Assembly (NCBI GenBank): GCA_905221605.1
Contig: CAJNDS010002338.1
Coordinates: 1 to 64,000 of the forward strand
From: Symbiodinium natans
Lineage: Eukaryota; Sar; Dinophyceae; Suessiales; Symbiodiniaceae
DNA length: 64,000 bases
Direction of reading: 5' to 3'
This document shows positions 43,940-56,605 of the stretch, piece by piece (the stretch's first letter is position 1; the number at the start of each line of letters is the position of its first letter). The notes under the pieces were generated by a model. The model worked only from the letters and a program-made list of their open reading frames with translations. It was not told the origin of the DNA and did no database searches. A program made the translations under genes and the position numbers.

Positions 43940-46900
43940 AATACATGATGCTGTTTTAAAAGTGGCATCCGCATTTGGCTCGGGCTCCTTCAGGCCTAAA
44001 CCAAAATTTTCCAGATTGAGCTGGCTTGTTGTGCACTCGCACCGGTGTGGCTTTAGAGGTTTTCGGTTGAGGTCTAGGCTAAGAACTCTTCATTCTCTTC
44101 ATGCTGAATGCTGAGATGGCATCGATGTTTTCAAGGGGACGATCATCCTTTGAGCTGCGGACAGTGGAGCTCGGTCCAGCGGGAGCTTAAGGTTTCAGAT
44201 TGGGGTTCGGATCCAGGGATCACAAGTCGGGAATGCTGTGCAGCCTTCCTAGCTCTGAGCTATGAGTCTGAACACGAAATTGCTAAGCTGCTAATTTCGA
44301 CTGTGAAGCCCAAAGCTCAGATCATCCTAAATCCCCAAATCAGGTGCCAGTCCATTTCCAAGCCCCTGAGAGGCTCCAGTGCCAAGCCCCCTGAAGACCA
44401 AAACGAGATGATCCTATCCCACCGCCACGGCCGAGGTGCTCATCCAGCGACAGAACATCTTCGGAGAGGGAAGCGCTGAGCAACACGCGGCCCTGGTACG
44501 GAACAGGCTTGTGACATTGTGCTTCGCCCCCGACAGAATTAAGCATCCCACTGTAGACCATTCAGGCAAATTTCGGGGGGGTTCTCTGATTGGGGATTCT
44601 CAAAGCTTAGTGGCTCAAGTCAGCTATTTGTGTGCTTTTAGTGCCTGAGGTCCTCAGGCCATGATGTGTCGGTCAGGTAGATTGAGCTGGATCCCGCTGG
44701 GCGAAAACATCTAAGATGTGGGTGGAGGAAATGGTCGGGTGGTGGTTTGTCCCCTAAATCACAGATGCAAATTTAAGACGACCTCAAAAACATGAAAGTC
44801 GCACACCGTCAAGATTTGAACTGAGCAAAGGAAATCTACACGTAGTAGTGAAACCAGAAAGTTTGCAACACAAGTACAACTGAATTCGCCAAGAAGTAAA
44901 ACATTGCAAGGCCGGAAACTGAACGACACCCAAACTGAACGAACATGTATAATCATACGGAACGCACGAGCTACTTTAACGAGACACCTCAAACACAGGT
45001 AGGCACAATGTCTTGAGCCAGAACAGCAGTAGCACCGGAAAGACGCAAAGTCTGAAGCAGACATCAGGAAGAAAAGCTGCATTGGTTTCGATGGCAGTGT
45101 GCAATCCACCGGCGCATGCTGCACCAGCCATGCTTTTGTTGTCATCGCTGTGTTGCTTGAGACCAGCTCTTACATGTCTCGCTCCACCGCGACAGTGTCA
45201 ACGCTATCGCATTGGCATCACTGCAAAACCACATTTTGGGCGCTGTGGGCTCTTTGGCGCGAGTTGGATCAAGGAAGGACGAGGTGCACCGTGCAATTGC
45301 GTGTGTTGCTGCAGCCTGGAGGCCCCCAAAGGGGTGGCGCATCTGTGGTGTGCTTCAGAAGGATGCATCAGCCACTAACAAGGGTGACAGGGCGCTGGTG
45401 GCGACACCCAGCTTCCGATTAAGGTTGCGTAGAAGTTGTGCAATGAGAACAAAAGCCAGCTGCACAAGCAAGGCGTATTTCGATTTCGAGAGAAACGCCA
45501 GCAAGATGCGCTCCAACCAGAAGCGACAAAAAAGGCAAGAGATCTGGGGAGGTAAAGCAACACGAGCACACACACACACACCTACCTATGCGAATGTATG
45601 CGAATATGCCGGCCCTTCCTGGCCCAATGACGTGATTTCTGCCTGGTTCGCGATGCTGGCGCACTCGGTGTTCTTGCTGTCGGGCACCTCCCGCACCTCA
45701 ATTGGCATGCCAAGCTTTCATTTGACAAAGCACATATCCTGAAGCTGAGCTCATGTCCAAGCAAACCCCTGCATGCCCTAGACCCCGAACCGAAACCCTT
45801 CAATGACTGGGCACCCCCAGTCGATTGCTGTTCTGTCGCCGCACGTCGCTTTCGATGCGATGCGGAGGGATCCACTTCGCGCCTGCGGGTACCCATGATG
45901 CATTGCAATAGGCTACGCCCCCCATAGCAACGTGAAAAAAAGATGGGACAAGCAAGATACAAAAAAACGATCAAGATGCATCAGGATACGTGAGAGTACA
46001 AATGGATACTTAACGCACCTGAAGCATTCTCTCAAGCAGCAGGCAGTGACTCCATGGCCTGTGGCAAAGACGGCTTTGATGGTTCCTGCGGGCACCTGGA
46101 ACCCTTCGGCGACCGTGTTCTGGGCGAAGAAGGCCTGTGCGAGATCGTCCGTCTTCGGCTGCCAAGGGCTTCAATCCAGTGCGCACTTTTTCTCGCGGTC
46201 GAGTGCGCACCGTGACCCTGAAATGAGCTCCCTTGCCAGGGTTCCAACCCAACACTCCTTTCAGGGCTTTGGTTTTTGAAGGGGTTTTGGGGTTTGTTGG
46301 GTGTCAAGGGCGTTTCGTGGTTGGGAGGGTTTTGGTGGTGGTTCTAGGGTCTTCAGGGTGATTGAAGGTGTTTGGTTCTGCGGCATCCTTCTGGGGGTAA
46401 GGCTTGAAAGAGGGTTTGAGGGTCCAGGTTGGGTGGAGATTTGTTTCGCGTTGCTTTTGTTCTTTTTCTCCATTTCCTTGGTCTTCCATAGGAAGAACTC
46501 TATTGCCTTTGTATTTTAATCGGTGTCTCCTTAGGAAAACTCTATTGCCTCTGTATGCGTACTAGTTGGCATGGGATTCGCAGTCATCTGGCTCATTTCC
46601 TTGTGTGTGTGTGTGTGTGTGTTTTTGGAAAAACGGGCTTCGAAAGCATGCCGGTTTATGTAGTGCAAGTTCTCTCCTGGGCATGAAGTTTAAAAGACGC
46701 GGCAGGGCTCTCCCCACAAATTGCAAACACAATACTCGCAGGACAGGTTTGGAATGGTATGAATAATATCGTTCCTTTCTCTCTTTACTTGTTTCTGTTG
46801 TTCCTTCGTTCGCCTCTGTTTCGGTTGTTGCTTTCTTCCTTTCTTTCTGTCCTCTTCTTCCTCGGTCCACCTAGAGGTTTTCCTCTTTCAAGCACATAGA

Positions 46901-47739
46901 GAAAGAGAAAATAAACGTTTCCCCTCCCCCCCCAACCCCAAAACAAAATTTGCAAAACCACAACACCGCGAACAAATACGCCCTCCGTCTGGGGTCTGGG
47001 TTTTCAGGGTTTATGCTTTTAAAGCGGCTTTCAGTGCACTTCAAGTGGGTTAAGAAACCTCTAAAGGGCCTGTGTGCCGGGACCTGTGCAGCTTTCTGAG
47101 ACCTGTCTGGCTGCGAGCAAAGCAACCTACCCGAACAACCAGCACAAAAACCAGGACAATCCTCTACATGAGAAATCCGAGCCCTCGCGAATCAGAGGGA
47201 TTCCACTGTCTTCCCGAGATAGAACGATGCAAACGAACCAAAGCGCTCGATGAGCCAGCCAGTGATGATCTAAACAATAGATGAACAGATGACTTAAACA
47301 GTGAAAGAGAGCACACGCTGTTGACTAGGAAAATGAACTGACACACCTGCAGCATTCCGGCTGTAAAAGAGGGAGTTCATGGGAGTTCTATGACTCGGGG
47401 CTTCGTGCCTGGACGGAGCCGGGTTGCCACGCGTTGCGGGTCGAACTCCAGACGTGGATCAAGTCGCCTGGCCGTTTCGCATTGATGTTTTTGTTAAATG
47501 TTATTTGAGTCTTGTTTCGTTCTATTCCCTGGCTTTGGTCAGACACTGTGATCACACCCTTAGTGTCCCAGAAAAGAGCACGGCTTCGGGAGGAACAGGA
47601 AGCCGCAAGTGGGTGGCAAGGAATGTCTCGTGTTTTGCGTCTGGTGCCAAACTCAGCATCAGAGGGGGAAGGCCGCTCGGGATATCTTTGCCCGTCTACG
47701 GCCTTGTGCCCCTCTGGATGCCTCTTGAGATCGGATTGA
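43940..47739. other. Long stretch without a supported gene
   Basis: Open frames occur on both strands (for example plus 45212-45742, 176 codons; minus 45142-45342), but none has a recognisable motif. A (GT)n run lies at about 46602-46622. GGTTTTGGGG-type simple sequence occupies 46262-46380. A short poly-C is at about 46926-46934. Confidence 0.35.
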
Positions 47740-47750
47740 AATCTTGAAAT

Positions 47751-47810
47751 CTGGAATGATCTGGAATGATCTCGAATGATCTTGAGTGATCTTGGATGAT
47801 CTTGGATGAT
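47751..47810. repeat. 10-bp tandem repeat, six copies
   Basis: CTGGAATGAT, CTGGAATGAT, CTCGAATGAT, CTTGAGTGAT, CTTGGATGAT, CTTGGATGAT in direct succession, just 3' of the secreted-protein gene. Confidence 0.95.
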
Positions 47811-47835
47811 GGTGAGAACGAGGATGAGATGCAGG

Positions 47836-48666
47836 TCAGGAGCAGCAGCCAAGCCTGGTGCCACCAGCTGAAGGGCAACAGTTGCCTTTCAGCCCCGCCG
47901 CTGAACACTTTGGATGGGCGCTGCACTCCGGTCCTGGTTTCGCCGCCGGTTTCGCCACTGGGTTCTCCACTGGCCTCGCTGGTTCCGCCACTGGTTCTGC
48001 CACTGGTTCCGCCACTGGTTCCGCTGGTTCCGCCGCCGGTTCCGCCACTGGTTTCCCCATTGGTTCCTGGAGCATCGGTCTGCCAGGGAAGCTCCGCGGA
48101 GGGATGATGCAAGAGCTGTAGAATCTACAGTTCGTTGCCATGGTGAATATGGCCGCTGCCGAGAAGGTGCAGTAGTTGCGAAAGCACCGACCATCCGCCA
48201 GGTACGGCAGCTCTGAAGGGCAGGTCAACCCATGCTCTGTAGAGTTTTCGGCCTCGGCGGCCTCGGCGACCGCGGAGCCGACGGTCTCTGCACCCTCTTC
48301 CAACAAGTGCCAGTAGGGCTGGAAGTGTTTGCGGTAGTCGTCAATGTTACAGCTCGTGTAGGCAGAGCAGCCGGCCATCGAGTATGCCACGGCCTTTGGT
48401 CCAGGACACTTGAAGTTGTAGCAATAGACGGTTCCGGGAGGGCCTGGAACCATCCCAGGCGGGCAAGACCCGCCGACCTTCTTCACCACCACCTCACTCT
48501 CCTCGAACTGCCGGATGCTCTGCCGGATGGTGCGGAGCTGCAAAGCACTCAGCGCGCAGGCGCCGCCGTCGCACTCTGCATCAAGCACTAGCGGGTCGTG
48601 TGGCTCATCAGAGCTGGAGGCACATGTGGCCCCAAGCAGGACGAGAGCACAGCTCGCCAAGCGCAT
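47836..48666 (-). CDS. Secreted cysteine-rich protein of dinoflagellate type
   Basis: 276 residues from ATG 48666. This start is chosen because it begins a signal peptide (MRLASCALVLLGATCASS), although the frame opens upstream at 48729. Mature start: DEPHDPLVLDAECDGGACAL followed by SALQLR, a motif common after signal peptides of dinoflagellate secreted proteins. Two similar cysteine modules follow: CPPGMVPGPPGTVYCYNFKC ... CSAYTSC, and CPSELPYLADGRCFRNYC ... CRFYSSC. Then a PVAEP repeat linker of about 45 residues and a C-terminal module CSAHPKCSAAGLKGNCCPSA with LGCC before the stop. Likely exported or cell-surface; cysteines probably form disulphides. Catalytic function unknown. No intron is needed. 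The repeats of the linker are also visible in DNA at 47930-48060. Confidence 0.75.
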   Translation of the reverse strand: MRLASCALVLLGATCASSSDEPHDPLVLDAECDGGACALSALQLRTIRQSIRQFEESEVVVKKVGGSCPPGMVPGPPGTVYCYNFKCPGPKAVAYSMAGCSAYTSCNIDDYRKHFQPYWHLLEEGAETVGSAVAEAAEAENSTEHGLTCPSELPYLADGRCFRNYCTFSAAAIFTMATNCRFYSSCIIPPRSFPGRPMLQEPMGKPVAEPAAEPAEPVAEPVAEPVAEPARPVENPVAKPAAKPGPECSAHPKCSAAGLKGNCCPSAGGTRLGCCS

Positions 48667-49574
48667 GGGCACGAAGTCGTGGAAAGCACTTTTGGGTTTG
48701 AAAGGCTGCGGAGTGTAAAGTTGCGTCAAGGCCTATGGACCATTGAGCTGCCTTGGCCTATGAGACATATTGTAGCATGAGCATGCTGATACACTTCTTG
48801 CGATTGACGTTTGTGCTCTCTTGGTTCGTGTTACATCCAGCAATATCCAGCTGCTGATGCTGTCAGAGCTAGGACTCAAAGAGTACTCGAAGAGAGCTGC
48901 TTCTCACCTTCTCGGAAAGCTGGCGAACTGGGCGAGGAGCCGGCGGAGGGTGAGGCCAGCCTCGACTCCAAGCGGACGTGTCAGATTCTAGGGTGTCTGG
49001 GAGATGCAGCGCAGCGCAGGGCTCAGGAGTTCTGCTGGAGTGGAGTGATGTGGCGTGGTTGGACGATAAACCTGAACCAAAAAGCTTAAGAAACTTCACT
49101 GCCCAAGGAGCTCGTTTCCCGACTTCCCAGGGACTGTCTCCTCGTCGCTGCTCGTCACCTGGGGAGTGCTGGATATTGCCACTGCCGGGGTATGGTCCGG
49201 AGATATCCGGGGGCTCTTTTTGTAGGATGGCAGTACGACCTCCTTGGCTTGGGTCGCTTGGGTCGCTTTACGCGAGCGCAGATGTTCATTTTTGGGGGGC
49301 TTGGGGCGGATGCTCGGGCAGGGTCTTCCGGTGTTTGGTTTTGGAGCCCTGCTCTGCGGGGTGGAGGCTGGAGTCTGGAGGGGTTTCGCGCAATGCCCCG
49401 GGACCTTCTTACTTCCAGCCGTGATTCGCGCACTTAAGGAAGCACCACGCCACCTAACTTTCTTGGTGAGCAAAAGATTGCTTACCTGCATGGCACTCTC
49501 CGTGGACTCTAATCTGAATCTCGCAGTCGTTGGGAAGAATCCAAGATCCTTAAGCCTTAAGCCCCGAATCCGCG
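48667..49574. other. Upstream of the secreted-protein gene; no supported gene
   Basis: The stretch includes competing frames on both strands near 48978-49424 without motifs. No clear promoter element. Confidence 0.4.
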
Positions 49575-50537
49575 ATTAAAACCACCCGAGGCCTTTCCGT
49601 CTGCCCGGCTCTGCGCGAGGTGCTCCGCTTCCTGCCAAATCAGGAACATCTGTAGGGTCTCTGAGGTCGTTTTGGATTTCGTTGGGATTTGGGGCCTTGA
49701 GGGTGTTGAATCCTACGGTGCATGACCGCACCCTGTCCTCCCAGCTGTGAGAGTGAAGATAGCGGAGGGATCCTTGCCGAGGCCCTGAGAGCGAAGGAGG
49801 TTGAGGGGTTTGGGATGTTTTGGGATGTTTTGGGATGTTTTGGGATGGTTTGGGGCTTGAGGTGGCTTCTGGCGGCTGACTGGCTCGCAACTGAAATGCC
49901 TTTCGGCGGTGCGAAGAGGGTTGGTTGGCAGATCTCACAACTCTGCGGGGAAAACCCAGCGCTGTCCCGCCTGGTGCCTTCGGCTCGAAGGGACCTAGAC
50001 ATGTGTTCAGATCTGTGCAGAAGCCGGTGAGGCTACAGGGTTTGGGGGCCCTGCAACGAGGAAATGCGTTGCTTCGAAATCAAGCAACTCAGGGATTGGG
50101 CACTTGCAACATTCTGTCAAAATACTCTGCGGGTTTTTCGGGCGGGGAACCCAGCAGTGCACAGCAGGGTTCGTTGGGGGATGCACTCGCGTGGTCCACA
50201 ATGTACAAACTCTGCCCATCGGCCAACAAATCACCGCGCAAGGAAGCAGAACCTTCGCCCAGACCAAAGGTGGGGGACAAGAAGCACCTCAACCTCTCAG
50301 CCCTTCTCAGCCCTCAGCCCAAAGCCTAGAGCCAGCAAGTTACTACAAGTCGTCGCTTCGGGTAGACTTACTCAGACTTCCTTTTGAGCCCCCCCCCAAG
50401 CCTGGTTGTAGTGGAAAAGGCAGAAAGGTCTTGGCGAGGTCCCGGGAGCCGCCTGCAATTTCACAACCAAAACACACACCACCCTTCTCTGAAGCAGCAA
50501 CGCTCAAGCCCGGCTGTGTTAGCTTTCGTGATTGCAC
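49575..50537 (-). CDS. Candidate multi-exon gene, unknown protein
   Basis: Minus strand, exon-like segments: 50343-50537 (SEKGGVCFGCEIAGGSRDLA, KTFLPFPLQP), 50089-50292 (SPTFGLGEGSASLRGDLLAD, GQSLYIVDHASASPNEPCCA, LLGSPPEKPAEYFDRMLQVP), about 50007-50060 (LLDFEATHFLVAGPPNP), and 49600-49800 (LHSHSWEDRVRSCTVGF, ALKAPNPNEI-like). Between the last two lies an intron-like stretch with repeated CCCAAAACAT units (49810-49850). No domain recognised. Confidence 0.3.
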
Positions 50538-51359
50538 TTACTTTCGCTGATTGAACAAGAATTATTCATTTGGTGTTTCTAGTTAGCATGTACACTGGAA
50601 ACATTCGCGTAAGTAACATCATTGACATAAAAAACTAATATGAAGCAGTTCGTGAACATCATTGATACGTCTCATTGCCTTGATATCGTGGCTAGAATGC
50701 AGATCATGAATAGAAGTCCTATAGCAACTTCTCTAAACCAAGCAGCTTTGCAAACCTTTCATTGCGTTTTTGCATGTCTTTTGGGGGACCGCAAACTAAT
50801 CGAGTTCATGAAGCTAACACAAACAAGGACAAAATGCATAATCGAATTTTGCAATTCTTGAAACTGTCATACGCAATATCACATAACGAATGGAACTCAG
50901 CCTGTTCCCGGGCCTCACCTCACGCCCTCAGACCCCCCGGTCAACAAAGAAGAATATGTAACAAATACAATTGCCATAGCTATAAAGATGCACCTTAAGT
51001 ATACCTGTTCTATATTTACGGTGAGATTGGGTGGTTTGCCCGCGCTGCATCGGGAAGCATCGTGCAAACCTCGTTTGGACTGCGCAGGCGTGTACTTTCG
51101 GGGCTGTCTGCACTCCGTAACTCGCGCCAATGCACGCGGCGAATGCCTGAATTCGATGTTGAACATGTGAACGTTTTGTTGCGTCGAAGCTGCTCTTCCC
51201 CTTAGAACGGTGGCATTTCAGCGTTTCCCGGCTGCAAGAACTGTCGGTGCAAAAACGCTTCTTTTTCATATCTCCCACTCAGCCCTGCTGGAAGACCCAG
51301 GCAATACTGTTGATACCGTATGCCTGGTTCGGGGACCCGCTATGCTTCAAGGCCCTGAA
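50538..51359. other. No recognisable gene
   Basis: Frames up to 116 codons without motifs. A short A+T-richer patch lies at 50570-50900. Confidence 0.4.
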
Positions 51360-52330
51360 TCTTGCCCCAACCCCCCGCTTCTGTTTTGAAGCCGTGCAAA
51401 GCGTGCTTCACAGCCTACGAATCTTGCTGCAACCCGTCGTGTGAGCATCCTGTTTGCAAGTGGGGGGGGGGGGCTGCACCCCCCCCCCCCCCCCCCCCCT
51501 CGCTTTTTTTAGGCGTGCAAAGAGTGCTTCTAAACCTAAGAAACTTGTTGAAACTCATCATGTCAGCACTGTGTTTGAAATGGGGGGGGCTGCGTCCCCC
51601 CAACCCCCCGCTTTTTGTAGGCGTGCACAGTCTCCTTCTAAACCTACGGCCTACTTGTAAGAAACTTGTTGAATCCCATCATGTCAGCATTGTGTTTGAA
51701 ATGGGGGAGGGGGGCTGCACCCCCTCCCCCAACCCCCCCGCTTCTTTTGGGCCGTGCAAAGACTGGCCCTGAATCTTGCCCCCCAAACCCAAAACAAGCT
51801 TTCAACTGTGGAATTCACTGGCCCCAAACCCGAACCAAGCTTTCAAAATTGTGGAATTCACTGGCCCCAAACCCAAACCAAGTTTTCAAGCTTTCAACTC
51901 TGATTCACTGGCCCCAAACCCAAACCAAACTTTCACAGCCTACGAATCTTGCTGCAACCCGTCGCGTGAGCATCGTGTTTGCAAGTGGGGGGGGGGGGGG
52001 GCTGCGCCCCCCCCAAACCCCCCACCCGCTTTTTTAGGCGCGCAAAAGTGGGCTTCTAAACCTGAGAAACTGTGTTGAAAACTTATCATGTCCGCTTGTG
52101 TTTGAAAGGGGGGGGGGGGGGCGCCCCCCCCCCCCCCCAACCCCCCCGCTTTTGAAGGCGTGCAAGAGTGCTTCTAAACCTAAGACTTGTTGTAAACTCA
52201 TCATGTCAGCCTTGTGGGGGTGTCGAAAATGGGGGGGCTGGCCCCCCCCCCCCCCCCCCCCAACCCCCCCGCTTCTTTTAAGCCCCCCCCCCCCCCCCCC
52301 CCAACCCCCCCGCTTCTTTTAAGCCGTGCT
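51360..52330. repeat. Tandem array of G-run/C-run hairpin units
   Basis: About seven units of 100-130 bp share GGCGTGCAAAGAGTGCTTCT, AAACCTAAGAAACTTGTTG, AACTCATCATGTCAGC and TGTGTTTGAAATGGGG, then a G-run, GCTGC, a C-run and AACCCCCCCGCTTCTTTT. The G-run and following C-run are complementary. An inner subarray (51785-51950) repeats AATTCACTGGCCCCAAACCC with AACCAAGCTTTCAA. Open frames across it are artefacts. Confidence 0.9.
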
Positions 52331-52739
52331 GGACTTCCGACACCCAAATTCTGAACCTGCGTCCTGTGACGAAAATTGCCTGTGGGCAAACCTACCCTCC
52401 TGCGCGTATATTTACTTCACGGGTGGCCCGAAACATACCTGTCGCTTAAAACATACTATTGAGCATCTTTATAATGCATGCAATTTGATGAGCCAAATTG
52501 AGGAAGGTGAATGCACTAGGGCCGCACATAACCTTAAGCCTTTAAGAACTTGACTATTCTTCTTATTTGTATAGTGGCGACCCGACAGCTGGTATGACTA
52601 AATTGCCACAATGGAAGCAGCGAGGTGGCGACCTCCAGCTTTGCGCGGGAAGTGTTGAGTTTGCTCCTCCCCCCCTCTGCGGAGGTGAGCATATACATAT
52701 ACATGTACATATACATATTCGACATATTCATATACATAT
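52331..52739. other. No gene; short (CATATA) patch
   Basis: Contains an ACATATACATATACATG-type patch at about 52690-52740. No supported gene. Confidence 0.45.
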
Positions 52740-52975
52740 AGTGGGTTTGTTAGATTTTGAACTCAACTCTTCTCCTCGCCCGGTCTACTCCTCTGGAGTG
52801 CCCAACCTTAGAGACTTCTTCAATTGCCCAAATCAAAAGACTTTCTGGAGTGCCCAACCCCAGAGACTCCTGAATTGCCCAACCCCAGACACTCCCTGGA
52901 GTGGTCAAACCCAGACACTCCCTGAAATGCACAACCCCAGAGACTCCCTAGAGTGCCCAAATCCAAATCCCTAAG
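52740..52975 (-). repeat. 27-28 bp minisatellite with flank, inverted copy of 37140-37290
   Basis: TTAGATTTTGAACTCAACTC and CTTCTCCTCGCCCGGTCTAC lead into units of the form CTGGAGTGCCCAACCCCAGA-GACTCCC, repeated about seven times with substitutions (52790-52965). The related sequence at 37140-37290 is in inverse orientation. Confidence 0.85.
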
Positions 52976-53810
52976 TGGGGATGTTCGAAGTTAAAAATTT
53001 TCAATAGATTTCCCGACCATTTCCCAGCCTAAATCCTTCTCCAGCTGATGTGGCGCAAAGTCCTCCCAGCAGCTGCTCGAGCCGTGCTGTGCTACTGCTA
53101 CTTTCTCAGGCTTGGGTACGCTGCTGTCCGAGCCCTGGCCGTGCTTGAAAAGAACTCAGGTTGATTATACATGGATCAGGAATCGAGACTACAGGTGCAT
53201 CCGGATCCTTCAACAGCTCCGACACGCTGTGAAGCAAAAGAACTTTGAGCTTCTGCCTCTCGGTCAGTAGACCTCATCGCAAGCTCAGCACCACAGAAGC
53301 CTGTAAACCTTCAGAACATGCAGTGGTCATCCTCGTCTGTTTCAAGGCCCTCTTTGAATGCATTGTGCAGAAGCATGGGTAACGTAAGCAGCGACAGCCG
53401 ACAACCGGCATGTAACTTTGCCGTCTTAACAAGGGTCGTCTAAGCCGGGGTAGGAGTATGTAGGAGTTGTAGCTGCAGCGACAGGACATACACCCCGCAT
53501 CCGCCGCAACCTCTTATAGGGGCCCTCCCAAAGGTTATCAAGACAGGAGACTTTTGGCCACCGGTGACATGGCCAGGAGCATGCCGGGCACGTTGCAGAC
53601 GTAGAAGCGGAAGCCTGTGGTGAGACTGTGAGACTTTGAGTGACTCACTCGCAGGGCACGCCGTTCTGTGCGTCAATGTCAGGCCTCTGCATGGATAGTA
53701 CGCCGTGAACAGCTGGTGGATTTCGCGGAGGAGGCTTATCGGGATGTCCTCGCGATCTCATACTTATGTGTGAGCGATCAAAAATAGCACATGCATCTCA
53801 TATAACATAT
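52976..53810. other. No supported gene
   Basis: Minus-strand frames at 53274-53489 and 53440-53676 are open but motif-free. Nothing else recognised. Confidence 0.35.
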
Positions 53811-54440
<630 letters not shown>

Positions 54441-54442
54441 GG

Positions 54443-55232
54443 TCATGGTCTAGTGTTGACGCTGTAGATGCTGGTGGTGCACGTGTCCTTGGTAGAGATG
54501 TTCTGCAAGTCCACAATCAAGCAGGATGTCTCAACTCTGCCCGGAACCAGCATGAAGCGAAGCATGACCTGTTGGTTCCCGACAGGGGAATACCGGAATC
54601 TGCTACTTTGATTTGAGTTGGACATAAATCGTAAGAGCGGCAGCTTGAGTGTCGGCTAGGCCGGTTACCAAACGGAGGTTCTCTGAGCTTCTCAACAAAG
54701 CTTCGGTCAGCACATCCATATCAACAAAAAACAACATCAGCGCTGTCTGCTTTCTTGTTTCTGTCGGCACATGATGCCCCGCAAACTCTCATTGAAGTGG
54801 CAAGGTATCTATCCGATGTTTCCTGGGACTTCCGCTTCTTGCCCGCCTCCATGCAAAAGATGAGAGCTCGCAGCAACCTTTGCACATCGTAATTCCTGGG
54901 ATGCAAGTGCAACAAAGGTTTGCGGTTCCGCAATGTGCAAGCCCCCGTAGAATTAGCCAGCCAAGTCGCTTGTTTATTGTGTGCACTTAGTCCATGAAAC
55001 TGGAGGACCCTATTGCCTGCATTCTTGATACACCCTGCACAAGCAAGCAAAGAGCAGATAGGGGATGTGTGTCGTCATCGAAAAGACCCATTCGATGCGC
55101 TCCCCGGCAAAGGGGTTGGGGGGAAGAGAGAGCCGCTCTGATCAACCTGTTGAGCAAGGCATCTTGCGCCACTCTGCTGGAACTCGTGATGCTCCTCAGC
55201 TCATGTTCCCTAAGCTTGATGGCACATTGCAA
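54443..55232 (-). CDS. Candidate exons, unknown protein
   Basis: Minus strand: 54987-55232 (AIKLREHELRSITSSSRVAQ, DALLNRLIRAALSSPQPL, SALCLLVQGVSRMQAIGSSS), 54721-55050 (LHLHPRNYDVQRLLRALIFC, MEAGKKRKSQETSDRYLATS, SCADRNKKADSADVVFC to stop) and 54443-54625 (SSRFRYSPVGNQQVMLRFML, TSCLIVDLQNISTKDTCTTS). The first two overlap at different frames, so a frameshift or intron near 54990 is needed. No domain recognised. The microsatellite lies directly downstream. Confidence 0.35.
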
Positions 55233-56471
55233 TTCTCATCCACAAGTCCAAGATAGAAAACCTATTTCTACACCAAGAATACTCCAAGAATACAGGTTAC
55301 CACTACCAAAGACAGCCGCAAGCAAACCGGCGTCTCACAACCAAATGCCCAGAAGAAACCCGGACTGTTTCTCAGAGCTCTCTCGAAGAGCGCACTGAGC
55401 TTGACACCACTAGTATTCCTTAACCCGTGAACAGCCCTGGAACAGCTTGAGCCATAGATTGCTATGATCAAAACTCGCTGAAGAAAAAAACGACCTGGGG
55501 CGCGTGCGAAAGACCAGCGCGGGCCTCAGTGCCCGGTCGCGGCCCGCAAAGTAGGCGAAGCCGTGCCTGGGAGCTTTTGTGTGGGGTGGGGGGGTGATGT
55601 AGCTGATGATTCTCTTGCGGTGCAGGGCATGACGGGCATTTGCAGCGCTCAGCAAAGGGTTTGCCGAGGCTTGACACCCACCCACACACCCACCCACCCG
55701 CGCACTCACGCACGCACGTCCACATCTGATCCTTTGTGCGATCGCCAAGCAGCGAGAGGTCCTCTGCCAGGTCTTGAGACCGCAGCGGTCCATCCTGAGC
55801 ATGTCTGGGTCTTTGGGGCTACTGTGGCTAACCGCGGGCTTCTGAGAGTTGGGCCTTTGGAGTTTGGGGGTTTTTTTTGACCCATTCCTCAGACACGGTC
55901 GAGTGTGCATAGTATACTGCCCTTCAAAGCTTCTTGTGGACTTCACAGCTACGACGCTACGCTTTGCCGGTTGTGGTGGGACTCATGGCTGTTGCCCGAC
56001 GGAAGCGGGGGATGCCATGGCAATCTGCAGCACACGATCTCAGGACTCTGGGTTGGCCGTTGGCATCCGGGAATCCGTTGACTGTTCAGCTTCCGCTAAG
56101 GCCGCTGAGGTGCCATGAGAAGATATGAGAAACACAACAGAGCCCAATGTTCTGAACGTCAACGGTTGGAACACTGCAACCCACCCTAAGTCCGAAGCCC
56201 TTCAGTCACCAAGAGACACATTCAACAGAAACAAGTCGCCTTGAAGTAGGAGCGCCGCCAGGAGTCCGTTTCCTTCATCAATCGGAGCGCCTCTGGAAGG
56301 CGCGCTGCGTATCATTGCGCATCAGGGTTCTTTGTCGGTTTTAAGGGTTTTGGAAGGTTCTCGGAAGGGTGCTTTCGGGTTAATGGGGGTGTTCGAGGGG
56401 CGTTGGAGTGAGTTGAGGAGTGTCTCGAAAAATTTGGGAATAAGGTTTTGTTATTGTTTGTTACTTTTTTT

Positions 56472-56472
<1 letters not shown>
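55233..56472. other. No supported gene
   Basis: A 178-codon minus frame (55410-55946) crosses GTGGGTGTGTGGGTG-type simple sequence and lacks motifs. CCCACCCACACACCC lies near 55675-55700, and a T-run near 55872. Confidence 0.35.
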
Positions 56473-56506
<34 letters not shown>

Positions 56507-56605
56507 GGGGGAGGTTGGGGGAGGTTGGGAGGTTGGGGGAGGTTGGGGGAGGTTGGGGGAGGTTGGGGGAGGTTGGGGGAGGTTGGGGGGAGGTTGGGGG
56601 GAGGA
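56473..56605. repeat. Poly-G and GGGGGAGGTT repeat
   Basis: A G-run of about 30 bases followed by GGGGGAGGTT decamers (about nine). Proline-rich frames on the minus strand (PPPTSPNLPQ) are artefacts. Confidence 0.95.

Noticed and set aside
55438-55455. Possible second spliced-leader relic (CTTGAGCCATAG)
   Set aside because: Only nine contiguous bases match the leader complement, which is expected by chance in 64 kb.
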